Positions 1-9,007 are shown, counted from the first letter of the stretch. The stretch: 39,032 nucleotides of DNA from Actinomycetota bacterium (GCA_013694625.1 JACDCD010000105.1:1-39032), one strand, 5' to 3'. The notes: a model not told the origin generated them from the sequence alone. A program made the numbers and translations.

Positions 1-1
1 G

Positions 2-74
2 AGCCGGGGAGGGGAGTCGAACCCCTGACCTGCTCATTACGAGTGAGCCGCTCTGCCGACTGAGCTACCCCGGC
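2..74 (-). tRNA. tRNA-Thr (anticodon CGT)
   Basis: Read on the minus strand this folds into a complete cloverleaf. The 7-bp acceptor stem GCCGGGG pairs with CCCCGGC. The D-arm carries GCTC/GAGC, the anticodon stem is GCTCA/TGAGC with loop CTCGTAA, and the T-arm is AGGGG/CCCCT around TTCGACT. Loop positions 34-36 read CGT, which decodes ACG (threonine). The discriminator base is T, and the CCA end does not appear to be encoded. It lies at the window edge, so its upstream neighbour is not visible to the right of the GH10 gene. Confidence 0.95.
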
Positions 75-114
75 CTGTGCAATCGCCGTCTGATGTGCGA
101 ACCTACCATCGGGT

Positions 115-1308
115 TCATGCCCCTTCGGCTGCGGATTCCTGCCGATTCGCACCTCCGACCCCTTCCCACGGCTGACAGCGTGGGGGAGCCGTTTCGAGAT
201 TGTGCTTGAGGGCGTGGTATGCGGACTTGGGGCTCAACCCCTCGCTGAAGGGCAGCGGCCGGCGGGGGGCGCCGTCCTTGCGTGGGTAATCCTCTTGGAG
301 CCACGTGTAACGGTCGGAGAGACCGAACGTCAAGACGGCGGCAACCGCCGGCTCCTGAAGTGTTGTCTCGAGGTATCGCCGGTAAACATCGGCCACCAAC
401 CGGTCGCGGATGCGCCGGTCGGCGGGCAGGCCGTCGTCGAGGACATCCAGCTCGGTGATCAGGATCTTCAGGCCCCGATCCGCAATCTCGGACAGGAACT
501 GTTGGTACGCGCCGGGGTCAAACCTTTCGTCGAACCTATCCGCCAGCAGGTGTGCTTGCACGCCGAGTGCGTGGACCGGCACGTCGGCGTCGAGCAGCCG
601 GTCGACAACATGCAGCGTCGCGCGCTGTTTGTCGACAGGCCTGTCCCCGAATTCGTTGACCGTCTCATATCCGAATTCGTTGAGGACCAAGAGGGCGTCT
701 GGGTCCGAGGCATGAGCGATGTTGAAAGATTCGGCTACATAAGACGGCCCGATGGTCTCATACCAGGGAACGTCGGTGCGCAGTCCCCGGACTCCTTCGG
801 TGCCGATTGCCTCGTTGACCACACTCCACGCGTCCACTCGTCCCCGGTACCGCTTAACGGTGCGCTCGACGGTGTCGAAGAGGACTCTGCGCGCCGTCTG
901 CTCGTCCATCTCCCACAGGTCGTCCTCCGTCCACCCATCGCCGAAACCTTCGTCCCAGACCAGATGGGCGGCAAACACCAGCATCCCGTGTTGCTCCGCG
1001 AACTCGATGATCTGGTCGGCGTAGGTGAAGTCCAAGCCGGAATCCATCTTCGGACGGAGCCGGTACCAGAGCAGGTCATCTTCGGTAAAGAGCATCTCCG
1101 CCTCGCGCACGAAAAGCCGGCGGTAGTCCCCATCCGACAACTGCCAGGTCGCCGCCGACGAGCCGAAGACGATCTCTGGCTGCGGTTCGCACGGTGGTTG
1201 GGGGTTCACTTCCGGGGATGTCGATGAATCCAGCGTGGCGATTCGGCCTGCGGCTCCGATAGCGCCCACCGAAGCCGCGCCGAGAAGCAGGCAGCGTCGT
1301 GTAAGCAA
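115..1308 (-). CDS. Exported GH10 endo-1,4-beta-xylanase
   Basis: This 397-residue protein is a glycoside hydrolase family 10 enzyme, expected to cleave internal beta-1,4 bonds of xylan outside the cell. The GH10 acid/base motif is SVVNEA with Glu166 following Asn165, and the nucleophile motif is ITELDV with Glu286. Family-typical segments AAHLVW (about 113-118) and GVQAH (about 249-253) are present. The N-terminus carries twin arginines (TRRCLLLG) before a hydrophobic Ala/Gly stretch, which fits a Tat signal peptide. Length fits a single catalytic domain with no carbohydrate-binding module. The start is TTG at 1308, supported by a GAGG four bases upstream. No sugar transporter or other xylan gene is visible nearby, so it seems to be an isolated hydrolase. 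Family assignment is firm; the exact substrate is inferred. Confidence 0.9.
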   Translation of the reverse strand: MLTRRCLLLGAASVGAIGAAGRIATLDSSTSPEVNPQPPCEPQPEIVFGSSAATWQLSDGDYRRLFVREAEMLFTEDDLLWYRLRPKMDSGLDFTYADQIIEFAEQHGMLVFAAHLVWDEGFGDGWTEDDLWEMDEQTARRVLFDTVERTVKRYRGRVDAWSVVNEAIGTEGVRGLRTDVPWYETIGPSYVAESFNIAHASDPDALLVLNEFGYETVNEFGDRPVDKQRATLHVVDRLLDADVPVHALGVQAHLLADRFDERFDPGAYQQFLSEIADRGLKILITELDVLDDGLPADRRIRDRLVADVYRRYLETTLQEPAVAAVLTFGLSDRYTWLQEDYPRKDGAPRRPLPFSEGLSPKSAYHALKHNLETAPPRCQPWEGVGGANRQESAAEGA

Positions 1309-1355
1309 TGCACCTCAGTCACTCCACTCGTTCCTCCTGCACCAAATCGGCTGGA

Positions 1356-2135
1356 TCAGGGGTCGAGCTCTCCCTCGACCAGCGAGAAGGACGCTCCTTG
1401 CGGGTCTGCTGCCACAGCGAAGCGGCCTGCGGGCACCTCTGTCGGCCCCACCATCACCTGACCGCCGAGCTCCTTGATCTTGGCAAGACTGTCATCGCAA
1501 TCGGCGACAGCAAAGTAAACGCGCCAGTGTGGAGGGATCTCGCCCCACTCAGGCGCCAACTCCATCATTCCGCCGTTGAGGTTCTCGCCGTTCTTGATAT
1601 TCGTATAAGCCCCGCTGGGATCGTCCTCGAACGTCCAGCCAAACAGGGCGTGATAGAACTCCTTAGCCGCCGGGACGTCCCGGGTATCGAGCTCATTCAT
1701 GGTCATGGCACCGGCCACGTTGACGAGCTGCGCCCCGATGTGGTTATCCGGCTGCCACATCGAAAAGACGGCGCCCGTTGGATCGCTAACAAGTGCCATA
1801 CGCCCAGAGTCCAGGACGTCTAAAGGCGGCGACAAAATCGCTGCGCCGAGCTTCTCCGCCTCGGCTGTGCGTGCGTCGACATCGTCCACGGTGATGAAGT
1901 TGAGCCAGTTGGGCGGCATGCCCTGAGCGCGCTGCTCCTCCATCTGCTCGTAGATCGCCGCCACATACTTGCCATCCAGGCGAGCCATGGAGTAGACAAA
2001 GCCCTCGCCGGCAGGCATGTCCTCTAGCTCCCATCCAAACAGCCCCGTATAGAAGGCCTTTGCGCCCTGAAAATCGGTCGTACCGAGATCCGTCCAGGAA
2101 AAAGTTCCGGGTGAATAGCCTGTTCGCTCTCCCAT
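1356..2135 (-). CDS. Double VOC (glyoxalase/bleomycin-resistance fold) protein, Rv0577-like
   Basis: The 259-residue protein contains two tandem VOC modules (about residues 8-130 and 137-257). Each opens with a beta-strand and a helix ending in FYTGLFGW or FYHALFGW, and closes with DPTGAVFSMW or DPQGASFSLV. This resembles the mycobacterial antigen Rv0577 (Cfp30B/CFP32) and many actinobacterial paralogues. VOC proteins bind a metal in a cupped beta-sheet and act as lyases, isomerases or dioxygenases, but the substrate cannot be read from the sequence. It is separated from the upstream beta-helix gene by a palindromic repeat and is probably transcribed on its own. Confidence 0.85.
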   Translation of the reverse strand: MGERTGYSPGTFSWTDLGTTDFQGAKAFYTGLFGWELEDMPAGEGFVYSMARLDGKYVAAIYEQMEEQRAQGMPPNWLNFITVDDVDARTAEAEKLGAAILSPPLDVLDSGRMALVSDPTGAVFSMWQPDNHIGAQLVNVAGAMTMNELDTRDVPAAKEFYHALFGWTFEDDPSGAYTNIKNGENLNGGMMELAPEWGEIPPHWRVYFAVADCDDSLAKIKELGGQVMVGPTEVPAGRFAVAADPQGASFSLVEGELDP

Positions 2136-2166
2136 TTTGCTCTTAGCCCTCCCGTTGAGCCATGGT

Positions 2167-2210
2167 CGAGTGGGTGGTGTTGTGAACTATTCACATCCGT
2201 CACCCACTCG
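2167..2210. repeat. Nested palindromic repeat, copy A
   Basis: A perfect 10-bp inverted repeat (CGAGTGGGTG at 2167-2176, CACCCACTCG at 2201-2210) encloses a second palindrome, TGTGAA (2181-2186) and TTCACA (2190-2195), with a 3-nt centre. The same two-level structure recurs at 16815-16857 and, degenerated, at 32892-32932. It lies between the stop of the beta-helix gene and the start of the VOC gene, both on the minus strand. A transcript hairpin, a terminator or a REP-like element would all fit; there is no T-tract, so a classical intrinsic terminator is less likely. Confidence 0.75.
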
Positions 2211-2285
2211 GCGCCCGATCTTGCTCTGTCTTGCTCCAACCACCCTCAACCTACTACTCTCACTCCGGCCGCACCGACGGAGTGC

Positions 2286-3146
2286 TTACGGCGCGCCGAC
2301 AATCCTGTCGCCGTGCAGGCGATTGCCCCACAATCGGCCGCCTCGCTTGCTCCTCGGTTTGCATTGGACCGATCCGGGTGCATAGTCGCGCGCGTCCCGA
2401 TCGTGCCACACTATGCCGAGACCATTGCGTCGGAACGAGTTCTTCACGACTTTGATCCGGGGACTGTTGCCGATATAGACGCCGGCCCTATTTCGCTTGA
2501 ATTTGTTTCGCTTGATTTTTTGGTCACAGCTCGTTTCTATGAATATCCCGAAGCGGGTGTTCCTTTTCACGACATTGTTCTTGAACCTTCCATATCTCAT
2601 ACCAATGTCGGCGTGGATACCATCACAACCGTTCTGAATGATCCGGTTGCCCCGTAGAACGACATGATTCCCGAGGACCATATGGATGCCGGCGCTGTTC
2701 CAACAAGGATTTCCACGCACAACGGGTCTGAGGTCGAGATTGTTGTCATGCACTCGGTTACGTATGAGCTTCACCCCATCGGAGCCGACATGTATGCCCG
2801 ATTGACTGTTGTGATGAACGTTGAGGTTGCGGCAGACGCTGTGCGAACTGCATACAACTCCCACTCTGCCCCCTGAAACCTCGAACCCGGCCAGCAGTGA
2901 GTGCTTGCCCGATACGAGCTCGCCTCGGACAACCGTCCCAGGCCCTGCTATCCAGCGGCTGTTGTCGGGTTGTTTGAGGGTGCCGCGATAGAGACCCGGC
3001 TCGAACAACACGGTTCCAGCGACAGATTGGAGCGCTTCATTGGGGTCCGAAACGACTTGCACTTGCATTGACTGCGCTCCATCCTCAGCTTCCGCAAGAC
3101 TGCTCACGCATAGAGTTGTCGATATCGAAGCGAGGCACGTCCACAC
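2286..3146 (-). CDS. Secreted right-handed beta-helix (NosD/pectate-lyase-like) protein
   Basis: The 286-residue product shows repeating short strands with Asn ladders typical of parallel beta-helix (PbH1) coils, for example NVHHNSQSGIHVGSDGVKL, NRIIQNGCDGIHA, NNVVKRNTRFGIFI and NSFRRNGLGIVW. The N-terminus (hydrophobic, ending SSLAEA) looks like a signal peptide. The GTG at 3146 is the only standard start in the open frame; lysine/arginine codons just upstream would give a better n-region, so the start is uncertain. Such folds bind or cut polysaccharides, but no catalytic residues can be assigned. Base composition is clearly lower in GC than the neighbours (about 45 percent in 2461-2520 by hand count), which suggests acquisition by transfer. 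Confidence 0.75.
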   Translation of the reverse strand: MWTCLASISTTLCVSSLAEAEDGAQSMQVQVVSDPNEALQSVAGTVLFEPGLYRGTLKQPDNSRWIAGPGTVVRGELVSGKHSLLAGFEVSGGRVGVVCSSHSVCRNLNVHHNSQSGIHVGSDGVKLIRNRVHDNNLDLRPVVRGNPCWNSAGIHMVLGNHVVLRGNRIIQNGCDGIHADIGMRYGRFKNNVVKRNTRFGIFIETSCDQKIKRNKFKRNRAGVYIGNSPRIKVVKNSFRRNGLGIVWHDRDARDYAPGSVQCKPRSKRGGRLWGNRLHGDRIVGAP

Positions 3147-3310
3147 ACGCTTACGTGCCTCTATGATTCTCGACCTCCTCGTTTTCTTGAGAGGCGCTGA
3201 CCGTCCTGGAGCAGGACCACAGCGGCGACTCGGAAACGCGAGTCAGTGACGCACCCTAGCGGTTATGCAATTTTAGGTCCCGGGCGCGCAGGACATTCGA
3301 GAGCTACCTG

Positions 3311-5719
3311 TCAGAAGACGTCGGCGCGATGCAAGCGGCGGAAGACCATGATCCCGGGGCCGATCGGCAACCAGAACGTTAACAACCGGAAAGACAGGAC
3401 GCCCGCTATGGCCGGTCCGGACGGGACTCCGAAACTGGCTAGCCCTGCAACGAGGGCCGCCTCGGTGACACCTAATCCTCCGGGTACCGGCGCCACCGCC
3501 CCCAGGGCCGAACCAACCAGATAGCTGACTGCAACATGCTCAATCGAGGTTGCGCCACCAAACGCCCTGAGGGATGCGGCCAACGTCAAGATGTAAGCGA
3601 GAGTCGTGCCGGCGGAGCCCCCGAAAAGCGCAGCGGCTTTAGCCGGTCGTCGCAGCACGGGTACGAACTCGCGCAGGCCGGTTATCACAGGAGCCACGAG
3701 CCGGCGCCGTCCCCAGGGCAGGCCCACCAGTATGGATATAGCCAGTACCAGCGCGATCACGGTAATGAGCAAAGGCCAGCCACGCGGCAAACTCGGCACG
3801 CCCAAACCCTTCAACCCCAGTGCGACGGCCGAGCTAGCCAGCAGCGTCATGTGAACCATGAAACCCGCCACCGAGCTTGCGCTAACCGCCGTCACCGCAG
3901 CAGTGCGCGACACTCCGGTGCGCTCGAGGTAGCGCTCGTTCAAGCCAACGCCTCCAAGGCCGGCCGGTGCGATACGCGATGTGAACGATGCAGCTACCTG
4001 GACCAAGAACGTACGCGCGAAAACGAGCGGCTGCGACACTGCACCGGTGAGGCTGAGGGCGGCCATGACGTAGGTTGTCGCAGATCCCAGCACCCCCACC
4101 AGCAACCAGTCGATCTGGGCATTCCGAACCGCCCGCAATGTTTGATCCAGCTCACCTACCTGCGGCAACAGAAGGTGGATCGCAAAGGCGGCACCGAGAA
4201 ACCCCAGCCACACGCGCGGACGCACGTAGATGCGCTCGATTTTGTCGACAGGAGGCAGCTGGGCACCTGCGAGGGTCGCTACCTCGGCCTTGATCTCGTT
4301 GAGCAAGCCCTTGTGCTTCTTGGCTTGCGCGCGCGTCACCGTCGAAAGTGCTAACGGTTGGAGGATGCTGGCGGCCTGCACCAGCTCGTCCATATTTATC
4401 GCCCTGGCCGCAGCTGCTACCGCCCTCTTGGCACCGACTTGAGAAGCCGTTGCTGCGAGAAGCTCGGCATCATCAATCGCTAAGCGCCTCAGCGTGGCGG
4501 AGCCCTCCGAAAACCCGAAGTCGATCAGCCACGGCTGCCGGTCCGAATCAACCATCCAGTTGGCAAGGCGCATATCACGATGAGCGATTCGATGACCGTG
4601 CAAGAGTGCTACTTGCAGCCAAATGCGACGCAACAATCCGTCGTCGAACTCATCGGGGGCGAGGTCATCGAGCCCTTTAGCAGGAACCAACTCCTGAGCC
4701 AGGATTGCGGAGTGATCCGCAGTCTCGGCGGCAACCACCATGGGTGGAACGCGACCGCCGGCTCTTTCGGCGAGGAGGGATACATAACCCTCGTGCTCCA
4801 CGGCGCGCTTGGGTGTGGTGAACGGCGACTCGTCCTCGACCGTACGGAACACGAGGTAGCGATAGAGCTTGAACAGCAGGTCGGCGTCGCGCTGCTCCCG
4901 GCTCACGACTTTAACGAAAGCGCGCGAGTCGTCGTGAAGGTGGGCGATGAACGGTGTCGAACCTCGCGCGTCCGCGCTCAAAGGTTTAACTGCCACGGCT
5001 TGGACTCCTGCGGCTTCGAGTGCGGCGCGAACCCCCTCCACCGTCGGGCGATTGCCGGGAGCACCCCGCACCGAATGAACGGCGGCTCCGACGAGCCATC
5101 CAAGGGCGGCTCCTCCGATGACGTCAATAGGAAGATGAGCCCCGACATACATCCGCGCGAGCGCGATCAACCACACGAACGCCCACAGAGCGCGCCGGAT
5201 AGAGCGGGGGAAGTAAGGGGCAGCAACTGTGACCAGCGCCGCCGCTACCGCGACATGGCCCGAGGGAAAGCCGAGTCCAGCCTGTTCGGCGCCGCGGATC
5301 ACGACGTTCTCGAATACCCCAGCGGGACGCTGACGCGCCACGAGCAACTTTAGTCCCTTGGCGAGGAGATATGCGGATCCGCCGCCTATTGCGAGATCCA
5401 GGGCGAGACGCACTTTTCGCGACGCTAGCGCAAGGAGGACGACGGTGCAGACTGCCGCCAGAGTTCCGGCCTGTTGGATGATCACGAGTGGCACCGTGAA
5501 GAGCGACGGCAATCTGTTGATCAAGTGGAAGACTTCGTGCTCGTAAGGGCCGACCCGGCCGCCCCTCGCGATAAGGCAGGTCACCCCCAGCGTCACTGCC
5601 GCCAGGAAGACACGCACAAAATCGCCCGGGTGGCGGCCAAGTCCTCCGCGCTCGGTTGCCTGTTGGACCGCGATTCGAGCTTGTTGTCGACGGGTTTTGC
5701 CGCTTAACTCGGTTGCCAC
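3311..5719 (-). CDS. PAP2 phosphatase / protein-kinase-like / LPG-synthase-TM flippase fusion
   Basis: This 802-residue membrane protein joins three modules. Residues about 30-218 are a PAP2-type lipid phosphatase with all three motifs: K124 to RP131-132, PSGH at 152-155, and R189/H195/D199 in RMYVGAHLPIDV. Residues about 225-450 resemble an atypical kinase: K270 in RAFVKVV, HRD at 380-382 with N387, and DFG at 400-402. Residues about 490-802 hold seven or so membrane helices of the YbhN/UPF0104 lysylphosphatidylglycerol-synthase transmembrane family, including the ASFTSRIAPAGLGGVG segment. Related architectures are known from actinobacteria. A role in envelope lipid or lipid-linked sugar turnover and flipping is inferred, not shown. 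The start is GTG at 5719. It appears monocistronic, between holB and the beta-helix gene. Confidence 0.85.
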   Translation of the reverse strand: MATELSGKTRRQQARIAVQQATERGGLGRHPGDFVRVFLAAVTLGVTCLIARGGRVGPYEHEVFHLINRLPSLFTVPLVIIQQAGTLAAVCTVVLLALASRKVRLALDLAIGGGSAYLLAKGLKLLVARQRPAGVFENVVIRGAEQAGLGFPSGHVAVAAALVTVAAPYFPRSIRRALWAFVWLIALARMYVGAHLPIDVIGGAALGWLVGAAVHSVRGAPGNRPTVEGVRAALEAAGVQAVAVKPLSADARGSTPFIAHLHDDSRAFVKVVSREQRDADLLFKLYRYLVFRTVEDESPFTTPKRAVEHEGYVSLLAERAGGRVPPMVVAAETADHSAILAQELVPAKGLDDLAPDEFDDGLLRRIWLQVALLHGHRIAHRDMRLANWMVDSDRQPWLIDFGFSEGSATLRRLAIDDAELLAATASQVGAKRAVAAAARAINMDELVQAASILQPLALSTVTRAQAKKHKGLLNEIKAEVATLAGAQLPPVDKIERIYVRPRVWLGFLGAAFAIHLLLPQVGELDQTLRAVRNAQIDWLLVGVLGSATTYVMAALSLTGAVSQPLVFARTFLVQVAASFTSRIAPAGLGGVGLNERYLERTGVSRTAAVTAVSASSVAGFMVHMTLLASSAVALGLKGLGVPSLPRGWPLLITVIALVLAISILVGLPWGRRRLVAPVITGLREFVPVLRRPAKAAALFGGSAGTTLAYILTLAASLRAFGGATSIEHVAVSYLVGSALGAVAPVPGGLGVTEAALVAGLASFGVPSGPAIAGVLSFRLLTFWLPIGPGIMVFRRLHRADVF

Positions 5720-5795
5720 CCCACCCCCGCTTGTCCGGTAGTAGTCCCATTCCTATACCAGACAACGGCACCGCCGAGGAGCACCTGGGTCAACC

Positions 5796-6974
5796 TCAAT
5801 CCATGGTCGGCGACTCCGGCGGTGGCGGGGCGAGCCGGGCGAGGTCGACAAGGGCGGCCTCGATCGCGAGGCTGGGATTTGCATTTCGCGCGAGCGCTCC
5901 GGGCGTGACCGCGCAGCGGTGGATTGCAGCAACCAGCAATCCGTCGTCTGGTTCCGAGGCCGCCGCCCACCGCACTACGTCGGCCTTCAAGTCGAGGTTG
6001 GCGATTGCGTCGGGTGCGCTCCGGCGCGCCGCCAACACGTCCCGGTACCAGGAGCCGATTGTCCAGAGGGCCTCATTCAGGACTTCGTTCTCGAGGCGCC
6101 GCAACTCGCGCTTGTGCCGTTTGGCCAGCGACGCGCGCGCCGATGCAGTACCGCGCCCTTCCCCCAACGCGACGGCAAGATCGACGACTTCCTGCTTCTG
6201 CGCCTCGCTGCGCCCTTTGACCGCCGTGGCTGCTTCTGTGACGATCTCGGCTGCAGCATCGAGTGCCTCGAGCGAAGAGGTCAGTCGCGCCGGGACGCCC
6301 GCAAATGAGCGATGCCTGCTCTGCGCCTCTGGTTCGAGGGCAAATGCCCTCGCGCGATTGATGTCACCGTCCGCGATGCGGGCGGCCAGCCGGGCAACAG
6401 GTGTCTCTGCGGCTTCTGCCTCGAGGATGGCCTGGATAGCCTCGCAGGGGACGCGTTGGAAGTGAACTACCCGGCAGCGTGAGCTCACGGTTTCGAGAAG
6501 CTCATCCTCCCGATCACACACGAGAATGATGATGGTGCCCTCCGGCGGCTCCTCCAGGGTCTTGAGAAGCGCGTTCTGAGCCGAGGGGTGCATGCGCTCG
6601 GCCTCCTCGATCACGAAGACCTTTCGTCGGCCTTCGAAAGGCGAACGCGCCGCTTCAGGGATCACACCGACCCGAATCGCATCGACCGAGATCACCTGTC
6701 CTTCCGGAGCGATGAGGTGCAGGTCGGGATGGCGGCCTGAGATAATCCTGGTGCAAGTCGAGCACACGCCGCATCCCACGCCGGGCAAGTCGGGGCAGGT
6801 GAAAGCCGCCGCCATGGCCAGTGCAGTGGCCCGCTTCCCCGATCCCGTCGGGCCCAACAACAACCACGCGTGCGGGACTTTGAGGGAGGAGGGGATATGG
6901 GGTGATCCGGACAAGTGCAAGACATCCCACACCGTGGTTTCGGACGACGTGGTGCTCTTGATCTCCTGATTCAT
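5796..6974 (-). CDS. holB: DNA polymerase III subunit delta'
   Basis: The 392-residue protein is the clamp-loader subunit delta' of DNA polymerase III, an AAA+ protein of the cytoplasmic replisome. It has a P-loop GPTGSGK (41-47), a zinc-binding module C60, C68, C71, C74, a Walker B-like strand VFVIEEAE (119-126), and the sensor-1/arginine-finger motif SSRC (164-167). Its ATG overlaps the TGA of the upstream MFS-thymidylate kinase gene by 4 bp (6971-6974), implying translational coupling. The topA / MFS-tmk / holB order matches that known in Streptomyces. An intact P-loop lysine is kept, which is not the case in all delta' subunits. Confidence 0.93.
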   Translation of the reverse strand: MNQEIKSTTSSETTVWDVLHLSGSPHIPSSLKVPHAWLLLGPTGSGKRATALAMAAAFTCPDLPGVGCGVCSTCTRIISGRHPDLHLIAPEGQVISVDAIRVGVIPEAARSPFEGRRKVFVIEEAERMHPSAQNALLKTLEEPPEGTIIILVCDREDELLETVSSRCRVVHFQRVPCEAIQAILEAEAAETPVARLAARIADGDINRARAFALEPEAQSRHRSFAGVPARLTSSLEALDAAAEIVTEAATAVKGRSEAQKQEVVDLAVALGEGRGTASARASLAKRHKRELRRLENEVLNEALWTIGSWYRDVLAARRSAPDAIANLDLKADVVRWAAASEPDDGLLVAAIHRCAVTPGALARNANPSLAIEAALVDLARLAPPPPESPTMD

Positions 6975-9007
6975 CGCGGCAGGGGCGAGGTTCGCCCCGC
7001 AGGCGGCGCCACAGCCGGGGAAGGTGCAAGCCCGCCGCTGCTCCGCTGCTCATACACAGCCACGACCTCGGCATGTACCTCAGCCTTCGACCGCGCGGCA
7101 TCCAAAACGACAAAGCGGTCCGGAAATTCCCGAGCAAGTTGGACATAGGCTGCCGCGACGCGGTCGTGGAACCCGAGTCCTTCACGCTCGATGCGGTCGT
7201 GGTCTTCCGAGACCCGCCTGAGGCCGGCGCCGGGGTCCATCTGCATATAGAGAACCAGGTCCGGCAACAGCCCGCCGGTAGCCCACTCGTTGAGCCGGTA
7301 TATCTGGTCGAGCCCCAGACCGCGAGCCACCCCCTGATAGGCAAGTGAGGAGTCGACAAAACGATCTGAGACGACGATCTTCCCCGCCTCCAACGCAGGC
7401 CTGATGACCTCGGCCACATGTTGGGCGCGATCGGCCGAGTAGAGCAGCGCCTCGGTCCGGGCATCCATGCCCGGCAGCTCAGGATCCAGGACCACATCCC
7501 GGATGCGACGGCCGACCGTCGTGTTGCCCGGCTCGAACGTGGTGACAACATCCTCACCCCGGGCGCGCAACCAGGCGACGAACGCCTCCATCTGAGTCGT
7601 TTTCCCGGCCCCCTCCCCGCCCTCGAACACCACGAAATAACCTTTCGGATGCTCGGGAGCCGGCTGCTCGGCAGCGGGCCGCTCCCAGATCGCCCGCATC
7701 GACAGGATCCCGCCGCCGAAGGCGAGGAGACCCGCCAGCCACAGAGTGGTACGGCTTCCGGGAAGATCAAGCACACGTGTACCCAAGCCGAGCTGATGAT
7801 CGCCGAATGCCGCCGCCACGAACGGGAACAGTCCGAGGCCGATGAGCAGGCCAACTCGCATGAGCGTGTAGACCGCGCTGAAGGTCCGGCCTCTGAGGTC
7901 GTCGTCGACCGCTTCCTGTATCAAGGTGTAGCCGGTTGAGTAACCGACGCCTCCGAAGAAGCCGAGGGTGGCGGCGACGGGGAGTGCCTGGTCGAGGCTG
8001 CCCAGCCCGCCGAGGACAATGAGGCCCAGTGCGGCGAGCAGTATCGCGGACGAAAAAAGAACATCCTTGCGGACGATGCGGCTCAGACCCGCTGCCGCAA
8101 GGAGCCCGCTGATCATGCCGGTGCCGAAAAATCCGGTGAAGAAAGCAAAACCCCTTTGGCCCGCACCCAGAGCCTGCTCCACAAAAGCAACGCCCAGGGA
8201 AAAAACCCCGCCCGCTGCAGTGAAGGTGAAAGTGATTCCAATGAGCCACGGGCGCACCTGCTTGTGCGTGCGCAGGAATCTAAAACCTTCGATGAGGTCT
8301 CTCTTTGCACCACTCAGGTCGAGCGGTTCAGATGAGCGCTTGTTGAGGGGGATAGCCAGGGTGGAGATCATGACCGCCGAGAACACAAAGGTGAGCGAGT
8401 CAACCCACAGCGCAAGCGCTTCCTCGCTTCCTTGAAGGCCGGCGAGCACCGGCACCCTCGCAGTCAGCCACAAACCGAAGGTGTTGAGCGAGGCAAACAC
8501 TCCTGCGGCGAGCGGCCACGGACCGTATACGGCCATGAGCGTGAGCGAGTTTGCATGCGGAAGGTTGCCGGGTGCGACGAAGTGGGGCAGCGACGCGTCC
8601 TTCGCAGGGCCCCAGATGAGAGCAAGACTCTCGAGAATCACCGACACGAGGAGCAGATAGACGAGTGCCTCGACGAAAGGCAGGGAAAAGATGAGAGCGG
8701 CCCGCACGACGTCCGCGATGACCATCGTGCGCTTACGGTTCCAGCGATCTGCGATGACGCCGGCGACGGGCCCAATTATGAAGCCCGGAAGCACCCGCGC
8801 CGTCATGACTGCGCCGACGCCTGCGTAGCCCCCCAGTCGTTGGGCAAAGATGGCTATTGCAATGACCCCGATCCAGTCGCCGAGACTGGAGACGGTCTGC
8901 GCCAGGAAGAACCGCAGAAAGGTGCCGTTCTTGAGCAGGGTCAGGTAGGTGAGCTGTTCCTCCGAGCCAAGGACACGGAGGTCCGGGCGTTGCGGTGCTG
9001 GTTGGAT
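6971..9007 (-). CDS. tmk: Bifunctional MFS transporter / thymidylate kinase
   Basis: The long frame encodes about 678 residues. The first about 450 form an MFS-type polytopic membrane domain (RxxxR-like loop RWNRKRT after the second helix). The C-terminal about 215 residues are dTMP kinase: P-loop GGEGAGKTT (about 463-471), EPG (about 492-494) and DRFVDSS (about 548-554). The kinase makes dTDP for DNA synthesis; the role of the transporter half is unknown. The first ATG (8806) would delete the first helix. Codons 8807-9007 encode a conserved-looking MFS N-terminus, but that stretch has no ATG, GTG or TTG. A perfect AGGAGG (9013-9018) lies 5 nt before an in-frame ATC at 9007, which I take as the start. 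A sequencing error there is the alternative. The gene overlaps holB by 4 bp. Confidence 0.88.
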   Translation of the reverse strand: MQPAPQRPDLRVLGSEEQLTYLTLLKNGTFLRFFLAQTVSSLGDWIGVIAIAIFAQRLGGYAGVGAVMTARVLPGFIIGPVAGVIADRWNRKRTMVIADVVRAALIFSLPFVEALVYLLLVSVILESLALIWGPAKDASLPHFVAPGNLPHANSLTLMAVYGPWPLAAGVFASLNTFGLWLTARVPVLAGLQGSEEALALWVDSLTFVFSAVMISTLAIPLNKRSSEPLDLSGAKRDLIEGFRFLRTHKQVRPWLIGITFTFTAAGGVFSLGVAFVEQALGAGQRGFAFFTGFFGTGMISGLLAAAGLSRIVRKDVLFSSAILLAALGLIVLGGLGSLDQALPVAATLGFFGGVGYSTGYTLIQEAVDDDLRGRTFSAVYTLMRVGLLIGLGLFPFVAAAFGDHQLGLGTRVLDLPGSRTTLWLAGLLAFGGGILSMRAIWERPAAEQPAPEHPKGYFVVFEGGEGAGKTTQMEAFVAWLRARGEDVVTTFEPGNTTVGRRIRDVVLDPELPGMDARTEALLYSADRAQHVAEVIRPALEAGKIVVSDRFVDSSLAYQGVARGLGLDQIYRLNEWATGGLLPDLVLYMQMDPGAGLRRVSEDHDRIEREGLGFHDRVAAAYVQLAREFPDRFVVLDAARSKAEVHAEVVAVYEQRSSGGLAPSPAVAPPAGRTSPLPR

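Noticed and set aside
202-1227. Long open frame on the plus strand opposite the GH10 gene
   Set aside because: It has no recognisable motif and mirrors the GC-rich codon pattern of the clear GH10 gene on the other strand.
2181-2195. CRP-like site TGTGA...TCACA in the nested palindrome
   Set aside because: The half-site spacing is 5, not the 6 of CRP/Rv3676 sites, and two of three copies lie between convergent genes where a promoter operator makes no sense.
8804-8806. ATG 8806 as the start of the MFS-tmk gene
   Set aside because: It would remove the first membrane helix, for which the upstream codons encode a convincing sequence, and it has no good ribosome binding site, whereas AGGAGG precedes the upstream ATC.
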